Source: Photobacterium lutimaris (GTDB lineage: Bacteria; Pseudomonadota; Gammaproteobacteria; Enterobacterales; Vibrionaceae). From it: DNA of 64,000 bases. Below, in pieces: positions 50,878 to 60,532 of this stretch (position 1 is the first letter of the stretch; the number at the start of each line of letters is the position of its first letter). Position numbers and translations under genes: made by a program. Under the pieces are notes generated by a model, which was not told the origin of the DNA, did not search any database, and was given only the letters and a program-made list of their open reading frames with translations. Where the stretch lies: assembly GCF_003025555.1 (NCBI RefSeq), contig NZ_PYMH01000013.1, positions 101,298-165,297 of the forward strand. The letters run 5' to 3'.

Positions 50878-51906
50878 CTAGATTCCTTGTGTGATTTGTA
50901 GAATGAGAAGCATAAGGCCACCGAACGTCATGAACATAAGACCGTATGCGATAATTTTGGCGATTGATTGGAATATGAAAATTCCTTTGGCGGTTTGTTC
51001 TTCAAATAAAACAGCGTGCTCATCAGAAGCCATAAGCAGCAATTCATCAGTACGCATTTTTGCGTTAATTCGCTTAAGGCGAGAAACGACACGGGCATTC
51101 AACAATCCCGTAGTCAGAAGCTCACCCATGTTGCCTTGGCCCTGTGATAGTGTGATATTTTCGGATATCTGTAGAGCGTGCCACTTGAGGTATTTCGATG
51201 CAGTGGTTTCCACCTGGTCGATTGCCTCATCAAGACTTAAGCCTGAACCGGATAAGTGACCAAGACTGGTGAGCATCTGCATTGAAGCAAGCATGGTGTA
51301 CTGCTTGTAGAACGGCAGTTTATCCAGCACCATCCTCGTTTTCCCAGTGACTATCTGAGCCGAAATGACGAAAATGATTGGAACCAACACTACGAAAACC
51401 AGATAAATAAGACCAAACTCGTAGAAATGCGTTCCTATGCTCTCAACCATTGTTGAGATAGCAGGCCATCTCGGTCTAGGAACCATGTCACCTAGCTGGG
51501 GAAATAAGTTTTGTGTCAGTAGGGCTATCCCGGCGAGGGTCATGACAATGGTAAAGAATGGTTCAAGCAAGCTTTTAAATAGTTTGCCAACACTGCCAGA
51601 TGACGCGGAAAGCATCTTCTGTGCTGCACCGCACGCACCAGGCAAATCCCCTGATATTTCACCAGACTTAATGGCTTGCATTGGAATTTGCGGTAACCAT
51701 TTGACTAGTCCATCAGACAGGTTGCCACCACCCTCTAGCGCATCACTAATATCAGTACCGATGGATTGCTCAGTTGAGTCACCATACATAGAGAAATCTT
51801 CACTGATCTCTTGAGGTGACATGCCTTGGCTAAGTAGTCGCTCAAGGTCGGCCAGTAGTTTTATCTGCTCCTTGGCACCAAAGGTTAGTTGGGTAAGGGA
51901 CTTCAT
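50878..51906 (-). CDS. pilR: PilR/GspF-type pilus inner-membrane platform protein
   Basis: 342 residues with the tandem T2SS-F layout: hydrophobic segments FFTIVMTLAGIALL, GLIYLVFVVLVPIIFVI and FIFQSIAKIIAYGLMFMTFGGLMLL, and the conserved GQGNMGELLTTGLL stretch. It links the assembly ATPase to pilin. Encoded 12 bases after the ATPase gene. Confidence 0.85.
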   Translation of the reverse strand: MKSLTQLTFGAKEQIKLLADLERLLSQGMSPQEISEDFSMYGDSTEQSIGTDISDALEGGGNLSDGLVKWLPQIPMQAIKSGEISGDLPGACGAAQKMLSASSGSVGKLFKSLLEPFFTIVMTLAGIALLTQNLFPQLGDMVPRPRWPAISTMVESIGTHFYEFGLIYLVFVVLVPIIFVISAQIVTGKTRMVLDKLPFYKQYTMLASMQMLTSLGHLSGSGLSLDEAIDQVETTASKYLKWHALQISENITLSQGQGNMGELLTTGLLNARVVSRLKRINAKMRTDELLLMASDEHAVLFEEQTAKGIFIFQSIAKIIAYGLMFMTFGGLMLLILQITQGI

Positions 51907-51918
51907 AATTGGACCTCC

Positions 51919-53499
51919 TTACGCATACTCAAGGTGCATACCATTATGCAGCTCGTCGATAGAGACAACCTGCGAGCCATCAACCTGTGCCATGACTGAC
52001 TGGTAATCGCACTCCCCAGTGAATACCTTGGCTCGGCCATGGTCACGAATTGAAGGCCAGCCTGATGTCTTTAGGTGGGCTTCCCAGCCAGCTATATTCA
52101 TTTTACTGATAAAATTACGGGCTAAATCATCAAGTAGAACTAATTCAAAGATCGCAGTACGTCCCTTCTCACCACCAGTACAAGAGTCACACCCTTCAGG
52201 ATTCTTGTGCCTTACCTGTGTACGAACAATACCTTGCTTGGACTCCACAACATTTCGTTTAATTTCTATTTCGACGTCATTTGCGGCACCTTTCACTGTA
52301 GGGTCAGAGTGAAGGAGGGCGTCAGAGTGGCTTATCGAACAATGAGGGCACAGTCTTTTTACAAGACGTTGGTGCCCAAGAGCTTTCACAATGCCGGGAG
52401 CTGCAAGTAGGGCTGGGTTGACTTCCATCTGAGTGATGAGTGTACTTATTGAGGTAACAGCACTATTACAGTGGATAGTCGCAATACATGTTTGTCCAGT
52501 TTCCGCCATACGGACAGCTACCTGTGCAGCTTCTTTATCCCGGATCTCCCCGAAAAACACCAAATCGGTATCATTTCTTAGGATCAACTTGCCGTAATAT
52601 GCGAAGTCTTTATAACCCTCTTCACCGTTATCACGCTTCACTGAACTATTTACTGGTGTTTGTAGTTCGTTCCTACGAGTTAACTTACCCTCCGGTGGAT
52701 CCTCGAGAGTATGGATGAGCTTTGTTTCTGGAACCGTCTTTAAGGTACTGTTAATTAAGGTTGTTTTGCCTGAACCAGTAGGGCCACTGATCAGGATCAG
52801 ACCCTGTGTTTCGTTGATAACTCGCTCAAGGTGTTTGCAGTGACCTGGAGCTAAACCAAGCTTCTCGAATGTGAGGGTTTCGTTATTAGCACCTGAATCA
52901 ATAGCACGGATGGTAATCTTCGCGCCATCGCGAGTAGGTAGCTGCGAAACACGCCACTCATACTCACGCTCCAGATCACCTTCTTTAGTCAATCTCACCG
53001 TGAAGGAGACGTTATTCTCAGTCTTCATCGACCAAGAGGAAGCCTTACCTTTCCGTAGGAAGATATAGCTGAAAAGCTCTCGACCGTAGCTGGCATCTTG
53101 GTCATGCTGAAACTCAGCAAACGCACCATCAATACGGCAAGAAAATAATGTTTTGTGCAAATCAACCTCGATGTGCAAGTCACTCACACCGCGGTTTAGA
53201 GCTGTCTCTAACAGTTTTTCGAAACGAGCGGCAACTTGGCCGCTGTCTCGTTTCATATCTTGTGAAGCCGCTTGGTTACCCATTTCAGCCAAACGGCTAT
53301 CAATCAAGTCTTGAGCGACCTCTTTTACAGCAGGGGCAATACCAAAGGTTTTGCCCTTCTTACTGGAGATGTAATCTTTGATGACCGTTAGATCCGGAGA
53401 TAGAGGTGTGGATGTACAAATCGCTCCCTCCGGATCCACGAAACAGTTACCATTCTCTCGCAATAGCTGCATTAGTGTTTTGTCAGCGAGTAACTGCAT
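51919..53499 (-). CDS. pilQ: PilQ/GspE-type pilus assembly ATPase
   Basis: 526 residues. Walker A ISGPTGSGKTT (about residue 240), Asp box FFGEIRDKEAA, His box TIHCNSA. Cys pairs CPHC and CDSC form the zinc motif of GspE-type ATPases. It powers pilus extension at the inner membrane. Five bases separate it from the PilP gene. Confidence 0.88.
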   Translation of the reverse strand: MQLLADKTLMQLLRENGNCFVDPEGAICTSTPLSPDLTVIKDYISSKKGKTFGIAPAVKEVAQDLIDSRLAEMGNQAASQDMKRDSGQVAARFEKLLETALNRGVSDLHIEVDLHKTLFSCRIDGAFAEFQHDQDASYGRELFSYIFLRKGKASSWSMKTENNVSFTVRLTKEGDLEREYEWRVSQLPTRDGAKITIRAIDSGANNETLTFEKLGLAPGHCKHLERVINETQGLILISGPTGSGKTTLINSTLKTVPETKLIHTLEDPPEGKLTRRNELQTPVNSSVKRDNGEEGYKDFAYYGKLILRNDTDLVFFGEIRDKEAAQVAVRMAETGQTCIATIHCNSAVTSISTLITQMEVNPALLAAPGIVKALGHQRLVKRLCPHCSISHSDALLHSDPTVKGAANDVEIEIKRNVVESKQGIVRTQVRHKNPEGCDSCTGGEKGRTAIFELVLLDDLARNFISKMNIAGWEAHLKTSGWPSIRDHGRAKVFTGECDYQSVMAQVDGSQVVSIDELHNGMHLEYA

Positions 53500-53503
53500 T
53501 TAA

Positions 53504-54253
53504 TTAGCTCTCCACTGAATCAGCAACAGGTGTGTCATTGCTACCAGAGGCAATGCCTGATCGCCCAATGTAACGCTCAAGGCCGGTAGAGGCACTACGA
53601 AGAACCACACCTCGGTTACGTACCTCTTTGATGGTGAAGTCGCCATAACGAGCGTTCTTTTCGATTCGAACCAAGCCGCCTTCGATTGAAAGCCAACCAG
53701 ACACTTTGCCAGAGTTACTGGTGGTTAGTGACTTCACTTCAATATTGGCAAACACTTGATTAGGGTTTGGAGCTGCTTGTCTAGATGCTCTCTCGACTGG
53801 ATCTACATCTTGGGTAACCGACTCACTGATTTGTGATGAGGTTGTTGCCATAACTGGCGCTGGTGCACCGCGGCCACCACTAGAGGCGAAAGGCGAGCCC
53901 ATCGTATTTTCACCCTTAAGTTGAGTGGTCTCATTGCTAAGGCGAGCCAAGTCGCGTTCAGCCGTTGCGCTTTCTACCTTTAGAGCTTGTGAGTGAAGCT
54001 TCTTAACTTCTCGTAAATAAGCCATATCCTCAGAAGTTAACGAAGGTAGTCGCTCTAAGCGGACGATCTCAGGAGCTGCAGTCTCGACACGCGTTTCAAT
54101 GATTCGTTGGCCAAGTGCTGCACTAGAAGACGCACCAGATGGAGTTGCACCAATTGAACCACTGAACAGCATGTTCACACCAACAAAGCCCACACCTAAT
54201 AGCATGACGCCAAGTACAATGATTTTAACTTTTTCCGAATTTGCTTGAGCCAT
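53504..54253 (-). CDS. pilP: PilP-like pilus biogenesis protein
   Basis: 249 residues. N-terminal membrane anchor (IIVLGVMLLGVGFVGVNMLF), coiled region with many Ser/Ala, and a C-terminal beta domain (WLSIEGGLVRIEKNARYGDFTIKEV). Position and layout match PilP of R64-type operons, which couples the inner-membrane platform to the secretin. Two bases from PilO. Confidence 0.7.
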   Translation of the reverse strand: MAQANSEKVKIIVLGVMLLGVGFVGVNMLFSGSIGATPSGASSSAALGQRIIETRVETAAPEIVRLERLPSLTSEDMAYLREVKKLHSQALKVESATAERDLARLSNETTQLKGENTMGSPFASSGGRGAPAPVMATTSSQISESVTQDVDPVERASRQAAPNPNQVFANIEVKSLTTSNSGKVSGWLSIEGGLVRIEKNARYGDFTIKEVRNRGVVLRSASTGLERYIGRSGIASGSNDTPVADSVES

Positions 54254-54255
54254 TA

Positions 54256-55470
54256 TTAAGCCTCCTCATTATTGCTTGGTTCGGTACCAAAGATTGATAA
54301 AGTCAGATCGATTGAGACAAGTGTTCCATTACGTTGTATCTCAAGTGAGTCGGCATATACCGTTTGGTTTGCCATAAGACGACTTAGACGACCTAGTTCT
54401 AGTAAACTCATACCAGTGAAGGACATGCGGATGGTTTGTGTTCGGTAGTTACCAAATTTTGACTCTGCGTTAGAGTTAATAGAGTTCGCACCCAATAGCA
54501 TGGCGCCATCGAGTATCATCTCTCTCAATTCAACAAAATCAGTTTGGAACTGGGATAGGTACTGACCGTCAGCAACTAGTGGTATGTTCATACCGGCGTT
54601 TTGGCCACGTACAAACAAGAAGTCACCAGATGGATGAGTGTCAATGAAGTCTTTCATTTGACGAATTAGAGCACCTTGCCCGCTATTGACACCAACTCGC
54701 ATACCAATAGGCCCAGTAAGGGTTCGACCAGATAGTTGAATGTTGTCAAAAGTCCAGCCAGGAGGAAGCATTTCGTTTCGATAAGTTACTAATCCTCGCT
54801 TAGCGGCGAATAAAACTTTTCCTGCTGAAATTTTATTTTCTTGAGCGTTTTTATATTGCTCAAACGGATCAACTAGAACTCTACGCTCAATTACCGGCAA
54901 GGTTTGGTTTGTGGTGTAACGACTCCAAGCCTGAAAACCAATACCGCTCATCACAATAATTAGAGTGATAGCTATAGGTGGAATAAACTTCTTTAGTCGC
55001 TCGCCTTGGCTCTTTAGCTCAAGAGAAAGGTCGACTTCTGGAGTTTCAATTTCCACCCAGTTTTCGTGTGTATCAATTAAAGACGGCGCATCAAAATATA
55101 CATACTCACACCCGCCCAACAGACGCTTTACAGCGTCTATTGTTTTAGGTTGAACATCTCTAGGAATGTTGTTTTCAACGACTACAACAATATAGGTAAT
55201 ACCGGCACTGGTCGGTTGTTCAACCAATATTAAATAGCGTGCCGGTACTTCATCAGAGATTGTATTTACGCACCCAATGTAAGCTTCGATGTGGGCATAG
55301 GTTTTTACCTTGTCAGAGTAACGGATGATAAAGTCATCACGCTCTATAACCACATCGTAAGCGTTCTCTACTGAGCTACGCAGTTGAGAAGTGACGCTTC
55401 GCTTTGATACTTCGGTAACATCTAGGTTAACCGCTTGTATTTTGGTATTTGGGTCTATGCGAAGTGGCAT
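54256..55470 (-). CDS. pilO: PilO-like type 4b pilus protein
   Basis: 404 residues. A cytoplasmic N-terminal half, one membrane helix (FIPPIAITLIIVMSGIGFQAW), and a periplasmic C-terminal half, the typical PilO2/PilO layout of type IVb operons. Inner-membrane alignment protein. Next to pilN and pilP in the order of R64. Confidence 0.7.
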   Translation of the reverse strand: MPLRIDPNTKIQAVNLDVTEVSKRSVTSQLRSSVENAYDVVIERDDFIIRYSDKVKTYAHIEAYIGCVNTISDEVPARYLILVEQPTSAGITYIVVVVENNIPRDVQPKTIDAVKRLLGGCEYVYFDAPSLIDTHENWVEIETPEVDLSLELKSQGERLKKFIPPIAITLIIVMSGIGFQAWSRYTTNQTLPVIERRVLVDPFEQYKNAQENKISAGKVLFAAKRGLVTYRNEMLPPGWTFDNIQLSGRTLTGPIGMRVGVNSGQGALIRQMKDFIDTHPSGDFLFVRGQNAGMNIPLVADGQYLSQFQTDFVELREMILDGAMLLGANSINSNAESKFGNYRTQTIRMSFTGMSLLELGRLSRLMANQTVYADSLEIQRNGTLVSIDLTLSIFGTEPSNNEEA

Positions 55471-55472
55471 AA

Positions 55473-56960
55473 TTACTCCGCTCTACGTGGTGTAACAGTA
55501 ACTAGCGTGTTTAGAACTCGACGTTCACCCATTGACGAAGGCAAAACCTCACCATAGGTCGCTGTTTGAGACTGATCAGATACTTGCTTCATTTGTGTAA
55601 CAATCACTGGCTCGTTGTAGTTATAACGTCCACTAATATTAAATCGGCTTTGTCGAGTTCTTGGTGAGCGAACGGTAACACCCGCAATTGACTGGTCATC
55701 AAAGTAAACAAATTTTGATAGAACACCGTTCATTTTGAGCTGTACATGGTCATCAAAAACACTCGGGATCACTAGCATCTTAACGCCATCTCGTACTGTG
55801 TCTTGTTCGATTTCTACGGCAGGGTTTGCATTGTCATTCTCGTAAGTAGTGCTCGTGCGAGATATGTATTGTCGAAGATCGCTGCTATCAACTTCCTGCA
55901 TCTGCTGGTGAGAGGCCCTCACCTTTTGAGATGTTGTTACCGCAACTTCATTGTGGCTCTTGAGTGCTTTAAGGAACATCGCTGTGCCATCGAACTTGCC
56001 AGCACCAACAAAACCAGCACCGAGATTGCCAAGGTCAGATAGACCCGGAGCACTTAAATCAACGTTGACTGAACCGTTACCGGTATCAACAGCAAAAAGA
56101 CCATCCAAGCCAAACTCACTGCCTTCGGCAACTTGCCACTCCAGCACTTCAATTTCCAAGAATACTTGCTTAGACATCTCCTCAACAGAACGATCTACAA
56201 ATTTTTTAACGTCTTTCATTAGACTAGGAGTAGTGCGAACAACAATGCTAGATAGTGCAGGAATAGCTTCCACTGAACCAATCGTGTCAGAGGTAGACCC
56301 AGGCTCCAAGATTATTGAGCGAATACCATTGTAGATATGTTCAGTTGTATTGAATGACTGAGCACCATGATTAGAAAATTGACCATCGCCAGCACCAGTA
56401 GCGCTGATTTCACCGCCGATAGAGCTTGAGTTATCTGAACCAGAACCACCTGAATTTGAACCGATTTGGAATGAGCTGCTGCCGGAAACTGTTGGCAGTG
56501 GGAAGGTTTCAGTTAAGTATTTTCTCACCATCACACCATCTTCACTTGGTACAACGTCAAAATCACCTTGTAGAGCTGCCATTGCCAACGCACCGCGCTT
56601 GGTGCCACGGTAAACAAAAGAGATTTGTTGGTTCGGATTGATATCAAAATCGTATTCAGCTTCTAAATCATCACCTAATATATCCTCAATAACCAAGGAC
56701 AAAGCTAGGCGGTTTGCACTGATTTCAATTGGATCTTTCAGCCATCCAATCACCTTCTCTTCTTTAAGTGCTCGCACTCGAACCGGTGGAGCTTTAAGTT
56801 CTTCTACTTTGTGGTACACGGCAGCAGTTTCAATTTCATCCATTTGTGTAAACTGCTCTTGAGTACGTTCAAGGTTTTCCTTGTACTGGAACGCTGTGCA
56901 ACCACTAATAAGAGTGGCGCACAAAATACTGGCGATTAACTTCTTGCTACTACTTAGCAT
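55473..56960 (-). CDS. pilN: PilN lipoprotein secretin
   Basis: 495 residues. Lipoprotein signal (LIASILCATLISGC, Cys at residue 21), periplasmic N-domains, a Ser/Gly-rich linker (SGSSSFQIGSNSGGSGSDNSS), the N-terminal secretin element VEAIPALSSIVVRTTPSLM, and a C-terminal secretin domain (QVFLEIEVLEWQVAEGSEFGLDGL). It forms the outer-membrane pilus channel. The start at 56960 has GGAG six bases upstream and overlaps the preceding gene by 11 bases. Confidence 0.85.
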   Translation of the reverse strand: MLSSSKKLIASILCATLISGCTAFQYKENLERTQEQFTQMDEIETAAVYHKVEELKAPPVRVRALKEEKVIGWLKDPIEISANRLALSLVIEDILGDDLEAEYDFDINPNQQISFVYRGTKRGALAMAALQGDFDVVPSEDGVMVRKYLTETFPLPTVSGSSSFQIGSNSGGSGSDNSSSIGGEISATGAGDGQFSNHGAQSFNTTEHIYNGIRSIILEPGSTSDTIGSVEAIPALSSIVVRTTPSLMKDVKKFVDRSVEEMSKQVFLEIEVLEWQVAEGSEFGLDGLFAVDTGNGSVNVDLSAPGLSDLGNLGAGFVGAGKFDGTAMFLKALKSHNEVAVTTSQKVRASHQQMQEVDSSDLRQYISRTSTTYENDNANPAVEIEQDTVRDGVKMLVIPSVFDDHVQLKMNGVLSKFVYFDDQSIAGVTVRSPRTRQSRFNISGRYNYNEPVIVTQMKQVSDQSQTATYGEVLPSSMGERRVLNTLVTVTPRRAE

Positions 56961-57816
56961 CTTTATCTCCCATGATGTAGATTTCACGGCCAGACGGCAC
57001 GATTCCAGCACGCAAGTCTTCATATGGTGCTAGTAGTTCTTCAATTGCCGCTTTCACGTTGTATTTTTCCGTAACAATGACGAACGAGAATGGTACTTCG
57101 TAGTTAGTTGCAAGATAAAACCGTTCATCGACATTCCATTGGTAGTGCTCACCAAGAGATAGGTAGTTGTCTTTCAACGTCCCTTTGGTAACCAAGAACA
57201 TGGTTGTTGGTAGGATCGACGAACTCAGGACAGCTTCTTTGGCATCTGGCTCAAAATGGATTTGAAAGTTAGTTTTCTCACCAGGTTCCATTGCATCCAA
57301 AATTTCGGAGTGGATGTGGGCAAGAGCGTCATCAAAAGTTGTGGTTAACATGTGGTCGCTAGCAATTTCTGTTTCCAGTAAAGCTCTGTCAGCTTCATCT
57401 AAGAGCTCACCTACCTTTGAGTAACCTTCGTTGTGTAACCAACGGTAGATGGCATTGCGGTAAGTCTCACCGCGCATCAACATGTAGTTGCGCACCGTAT
57501 CACTAGATACAGCTGTGTATACCTCTCGCAGTTCGCGCTTCGTTGGTTTTACTTCCTCAATTACCGGAAGCAAAGTATCGGATTGATCAATGGCTTCAGT
57601 AGTGGTGGAATTAGAAGCTAATACGTTCACCGTACTGCCTTGCACTGGTTTCGTCGTATCAATCGCTGGTGCAACCGGTTCATTTGAGTTGAGCACTACA
57701 AGCTCACCCATATCTGGCTGATTTAACGGAGCGCTCCCCTGTACATCAGCCGTAGATGAGCAACCGGAAGCAACTAGTGCAACTGCAATAGCTAAAGCAT
57801 TTCTATTCATTCTCAT
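56950..57816 (-). CDS. TcpQ-like pilus lipoprotein
   Basis: 288 residues. Lipobox ASGC (residue 19). The C-terminal LMRGETYRNAIYRWLHNEGY and the later FYLATNYEVPFSFVIVTEKYNVKAAIEELLAPY fit the TcpQ C-terminal domain, here duplicated or extended. TcpQ stabilises the pilus secretin. It holds the place of PilM in R64-type operons. Four bases overlap the upstream gene. Confidence 0.65.
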   Translation of the reverse strand: MRMNRNALAIAVALVASGCSSTADVQGSAPLNQPDMGELVVLNSNEPVAPAIDTTKPVQGSTVNVLASNSTTTEAIDQSDTLLPVIEEVKPTKRELREVYTAVSSDTVRNYMLMRGETYRNAIYRWLHNEGYSKVGELLDEADRALLETEIASDHMLTTTFDDALAHIHSEILDAMEPGEKTNFQIHFEPDAKEAVLSSSILPTTMFLVTKGTLKDNYLSLGEHYQWNVDERFYLATNYEVPFSFVIVTEKYNVKAAIEELLAPYEDLRAGIVPSGREIYIMGDKDAK

Positions 57817-58781
57817 ATCGGTCTAATTGTCACTGTTCGTGTGGATTCGTTGTAAGAGGCAGTCATTGGGTACTGCGTGAGAAGTTCATCAAACGTTTTC
57901 TGAACATTTGATGTAATGACTGTCTTGAAGCCTTGGTTTACTCGGTAAACGTCACCCTCGTACACAAGTCGGATTTGGTAAGCATTCGCTAGGCGGGTTA
58001 AATTACTCTTCGTATCGGTTTGCTCTATCTGGAATACCTCAAGCGGTTCAGATTTACCCATACCATGAATAATTAGAGCGTTATTATCTGCGTCATATTG
58101 GCTGTTAAAGCTACGGCCAGTATTCTGAGAGTTAACCGACGATAGGAACGTATCTATTGCGTGTAAGGCATCGGTAGCAATAAGCTCAGAGTCAGCTCGC
58201 ATGGTTCTTGAAACAATTTTCTTCTGCTCTTCATCATTGATATACCAAATGATGCTTGGTACAGAACCGACTCTAGCCCAGCGATTAACTGTGTCACGAA
58301 GGGTTTCATCACGATAGATATTGAAGGTCTGTAGTGATTGATGCGCAAGCTGCTGCTCTAGGGCGTTCGCTCTTAGCTCGGTTGATTGATTGCTTGCACG
58401 GTTAAATGCAGGTTCAAATCGAGTGGTGTCTTTGATGTTTGTGGCAAACGGCTCAACCACGATTCGGTTTTCTTTCTGATCGTAGTAGGGCAATAGTCCT
58501 GTATCCCTGAATAGGACAAGGAACGCGGCTTGTTTATCTTGCTCATCAAGGCTGATTGAACGTGTCCGCAGCGTTTGGTAGTTCCATGGACGTAGAGAGG
58601 AATGCCATTCGACGCCGTGAATGCCTAGCTCAACAGCCAAATCGCTTGCAACCAGCTGAATTTGAGAGTCTTTGTTTACTTTGTAAACTCGGTGCTCTAT
58701 TGTTTGAATGTCCGTGGGTACCGCTTGGCACCCAGACAAGACTGCTGTAGCTAACAGGGCAGTCATCGTGCGTTTTATCAT
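57813..58781 (-). CDS. PilL-like pilus lipoprotein with TcpQ-type domains
   Basis: 322 residues. Lipobox LSGC (residue 17). Repeated TcpQ-like motifs (FNIYRDETLRDTVNRWARVG; LANAYQIRLVYEGDVYRVNQ). First gene of the pilus operon. ATG at 58781 with GAGAAGG just upstream; two TTG codons further up are less likely starts. Probably helps to assemble or gate the PilN secretin. Confidence 0.65.
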   Translation of the reverse strand: MIKRTMTALLATAVLSGCQAVPTDIQTIEHRVYKVNKDSQIQLVASDLAVELGIHGVEWHSSLRPWNYQTLRTRSISLDEQDKQAAFLVLFRDTGLLPYYDQKENRIVVEPFATNIKDTTRFEPAFNRASNQSTELRANALEQQLAHQSLQTFNIYRDETLRDTVNRWARVGSVPSIIWYINDEEQKKIVSRTMRADSELIATDALHAIDTFLSSVNSQNTGRSFNSQYDADNNALIIHGMGKSEPLEVFQIEQTDTKSNLTRLANAYQIRLVYEGDVYRVNQGFKTVITSNVQKTFDELLTQYPMTASYNESTRTVTIRPI

Positions 58782-58980
58782 GTTCCTTCTCAACAATTGG
58801 TTTGCTCTAAGCTAATATTTGCCAAGAAGTATTTTTTCGAATACCTATTCTTTCTGATTTATACCCCCCAATTAAATACCCGAAAATAGATTTCAGTGCG
58901 TATTGCACCCCTGAATCAACTTAGCGATACAGGGTTACTAAGCAATTAGTAATTCAGAAGAGGAATATTGGAAGATACAA
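58782..58980. promoter_or_regulatory. Divergent control region: TTACTAA-N4-TTAGTAA dyad
   Basis: Between the pilus operon (minus) and the 323-aa gene (plus). TTACTAA (58935-58941) and TTAGTAA (58946-58952) form a perfect dyad 28 bases before the plus-strand start codon. An ATACCCCCCAATTAAATACCCG stretch is at about 58863-58884. No gene is present. Confidence 0.5.
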
Positions 58981-59952
58981 ATGCTGAATAATCACCACAT
59001 AGAGACGGATGTATCTGGCTTGAACTACCATGTGTTAGCAACATTCAATAGTCAGGCTGAAAGAGAGGTGTATGTCCGAGAGCTAAGAGATATAGGTGAG
59101 ATTAGTAACGCGCACTTTTGTGCTTATAATTTCAAGCAAAACACACTCAAATTTAACCCTGTCGATTTAGATGCGCTTCTCAGTAACCTTCACAGTGCAA
59201 ACCTTCTAATACCGTTTTATGGTTTTTTTCTAGGGCAAGCACTCGACCCCAGCAAGTTGGCAGATGCTGAACCAACACCTGCCACCACAAATGACATTAT
59301 GAGTTGTTTGTGTGAAAGCTCTCTAGGTCAGAGTTCTATTGATGCATTGGTGGATAGGGTGGCAGTGGTTAGCATGTTGTTGAACTCAGGTCAGGTTAGT
59401 GATGATTACTGGGCACCAATAATAAATGTGATTTTAATGCTGGATAATATTGCCGACTCAGTAACGAATGAGACCGTGATTGCCATTGAAAATACCGAGG
59501 TGCTTGATGTCATATTTCCTAAGTGTTGGCGAACATTAGAAAGGTCGATCTTACAGAAGCGCGATTTGAAACTGGCAATACACAAGATGATCACCCACAC
59601 CAAAGATCAAGGTTATAGTCATTTTGTAGATGGTGTAACTCAGGACAAAACAAACACGCTAGAGATTGAGTTAAAAGTGCGACAGTGTGTGGATAGCTGG
59701 TTAGTCACAACGTATATACCTTACGATACAACACCTGCGATCGTGGACTTGCTCTTGCTTGGTAGGTTTAAAAAGCGGTATGAGAAAAAAAGCCATTTGC
59801 ATGCGACTCAAATAGCTAAGCTAGGAGCAAAAGGCATATCGGCCTTAGACAAGATAATCAAGTACCATAAAAGCCCAGCAGTCTCCACTGAGCTAAATAA
59901 GTTGGCAGAAAAAGTTACAACTCTTGCTTATAGCGATAGCTGTTTGGCTTAG
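58981..59952 (+). CDS. Hypothetical protein, 323 aa
   Basis: No family recognised. Soluble, mostly helical, no signal peptide, rich in Leu, Asp and Asn with a basic C-terminal segment (RFKKRYEKKSHLHATQ). GGAAG lies six bases upstream of the ATG. The TTAGTAA dyad directly in front suggests autoregulation, so it is one candidate for the plasmid regulator that reads these sites. Confidence 0.55.
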   Translation: MLNNHHIETDVSGLNYHVLATFNSQAEREVYVRELRDIGEISNAHFCAYNFKQNTLKFNPVDLDALLSNLHSANLLIPFYGFFLGQALDPSKLADAEPTPATTNDIMSCLCESSLGQSSIDALVDRVAVVSMLLNSGQVSDDYWAPIINVILMLDNIADSVTNETVIAIENTEVLDVIFPKCWRTLERSILQKRDLKLAIHKMITHTKDQGYSHFVDGVTQDKTNTLEIELKVRQCVDSWLVTTYIPYDTTPAIVDLLLLGRFKKRYEKKSHLHATQIAKLGAKGISALDKIIKYHKSPAVSTELNKLAEKVTTLAYSDSCLA

Positions 59953-60215
59953 TCGCTTTCTGGTAGAACCGATATGCCAGAGGTCATTGCATCAATAGCC
60001 GGCATAGTTGTGATATTGCCCTCGCTTGTTCCTCTTGATAATGTCAACGGGCTTACATGTTTGTCTTTTTGCGTAGCAAAGGTGTAAGCCATTAAAATTG
60101 TTGCTAAATCATCTGCGTTAACGACGCAAACTCCAAGTTCATCTACCTCAACCAGAGCTGCTTGGCTTAGGCGCTTAAAGGCTTCATTTACACCTTGTGT
60201 GTTTACATCTACCAT
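59949..60215 (-). CDS. Hypothetical protein, 88 aa
   Basis: Small acidic protein without recognised motifs, convergent with and overlapping the 323-aa gene by four bases. An in-frame ATG at 60266 is further upstream, but the ATG at 60215 avoids overlap with the neighbouring gene. SD is weak. Probably the last gene of the topB group. Confidence 0.4.
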   Translation of the reverse strand: MVDVNTQGVNEAFKRLSQAALVEVDELGVCVVNADDLATILMAYTFATQKDKHVSPLTLSRGTSEGNITTMPAIDAMTSGISVLPESD

Positions 60216-60231
60216 ATTTTTAATTCTGTAA

Positions 60232-60465
60232 TCATTGAGATGATTGCTGCTGGTGGAACTCAGCATAGACTTCCAGTAAGTTCCAACCGTATGTTTTGTT
60301 ATTGCTATGCACCCAGGTCAAAAATTCATTTGCTAGTTGATACTCTTTCTCAGTTAGCTCTTCTTCAATCAGAGGCATTGCATTCTCAGGGTTAAAACCC
60401 TCATGTTTAGCTGCAAAATGTAGTGCGTCTTGTAGGTTGCTTGATAGTCGGCTTGGATAAGTCAT
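60232..60465 (-). CDS. Hypothetical protein, 77 aa
   Basis: Small helical protein (NLQDALHFAAKHEGFNPENAMPLIEEEL). No family recognised. The start at 60465 has GGAG seven bases upstream; the longer frame would overlap topB. Located between topB and the 88-aa gene and probably cotranscribed. Confidence 0.45.
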   Translation of the reverse strand: MTYPSRLSSNLQDALHFAAKHEGFNPENAMPLIEEELTEKEYQLANEFLTWVHSNNKTYGWNLLEVYAEFHQQQSSQ

Positions 60466-60532
60466 CTTAATCTCCGTTTTTCGATAGGCCAACACACCAT
60501 ACACTTGCAGCAAATCATGCAACCGTAACGAG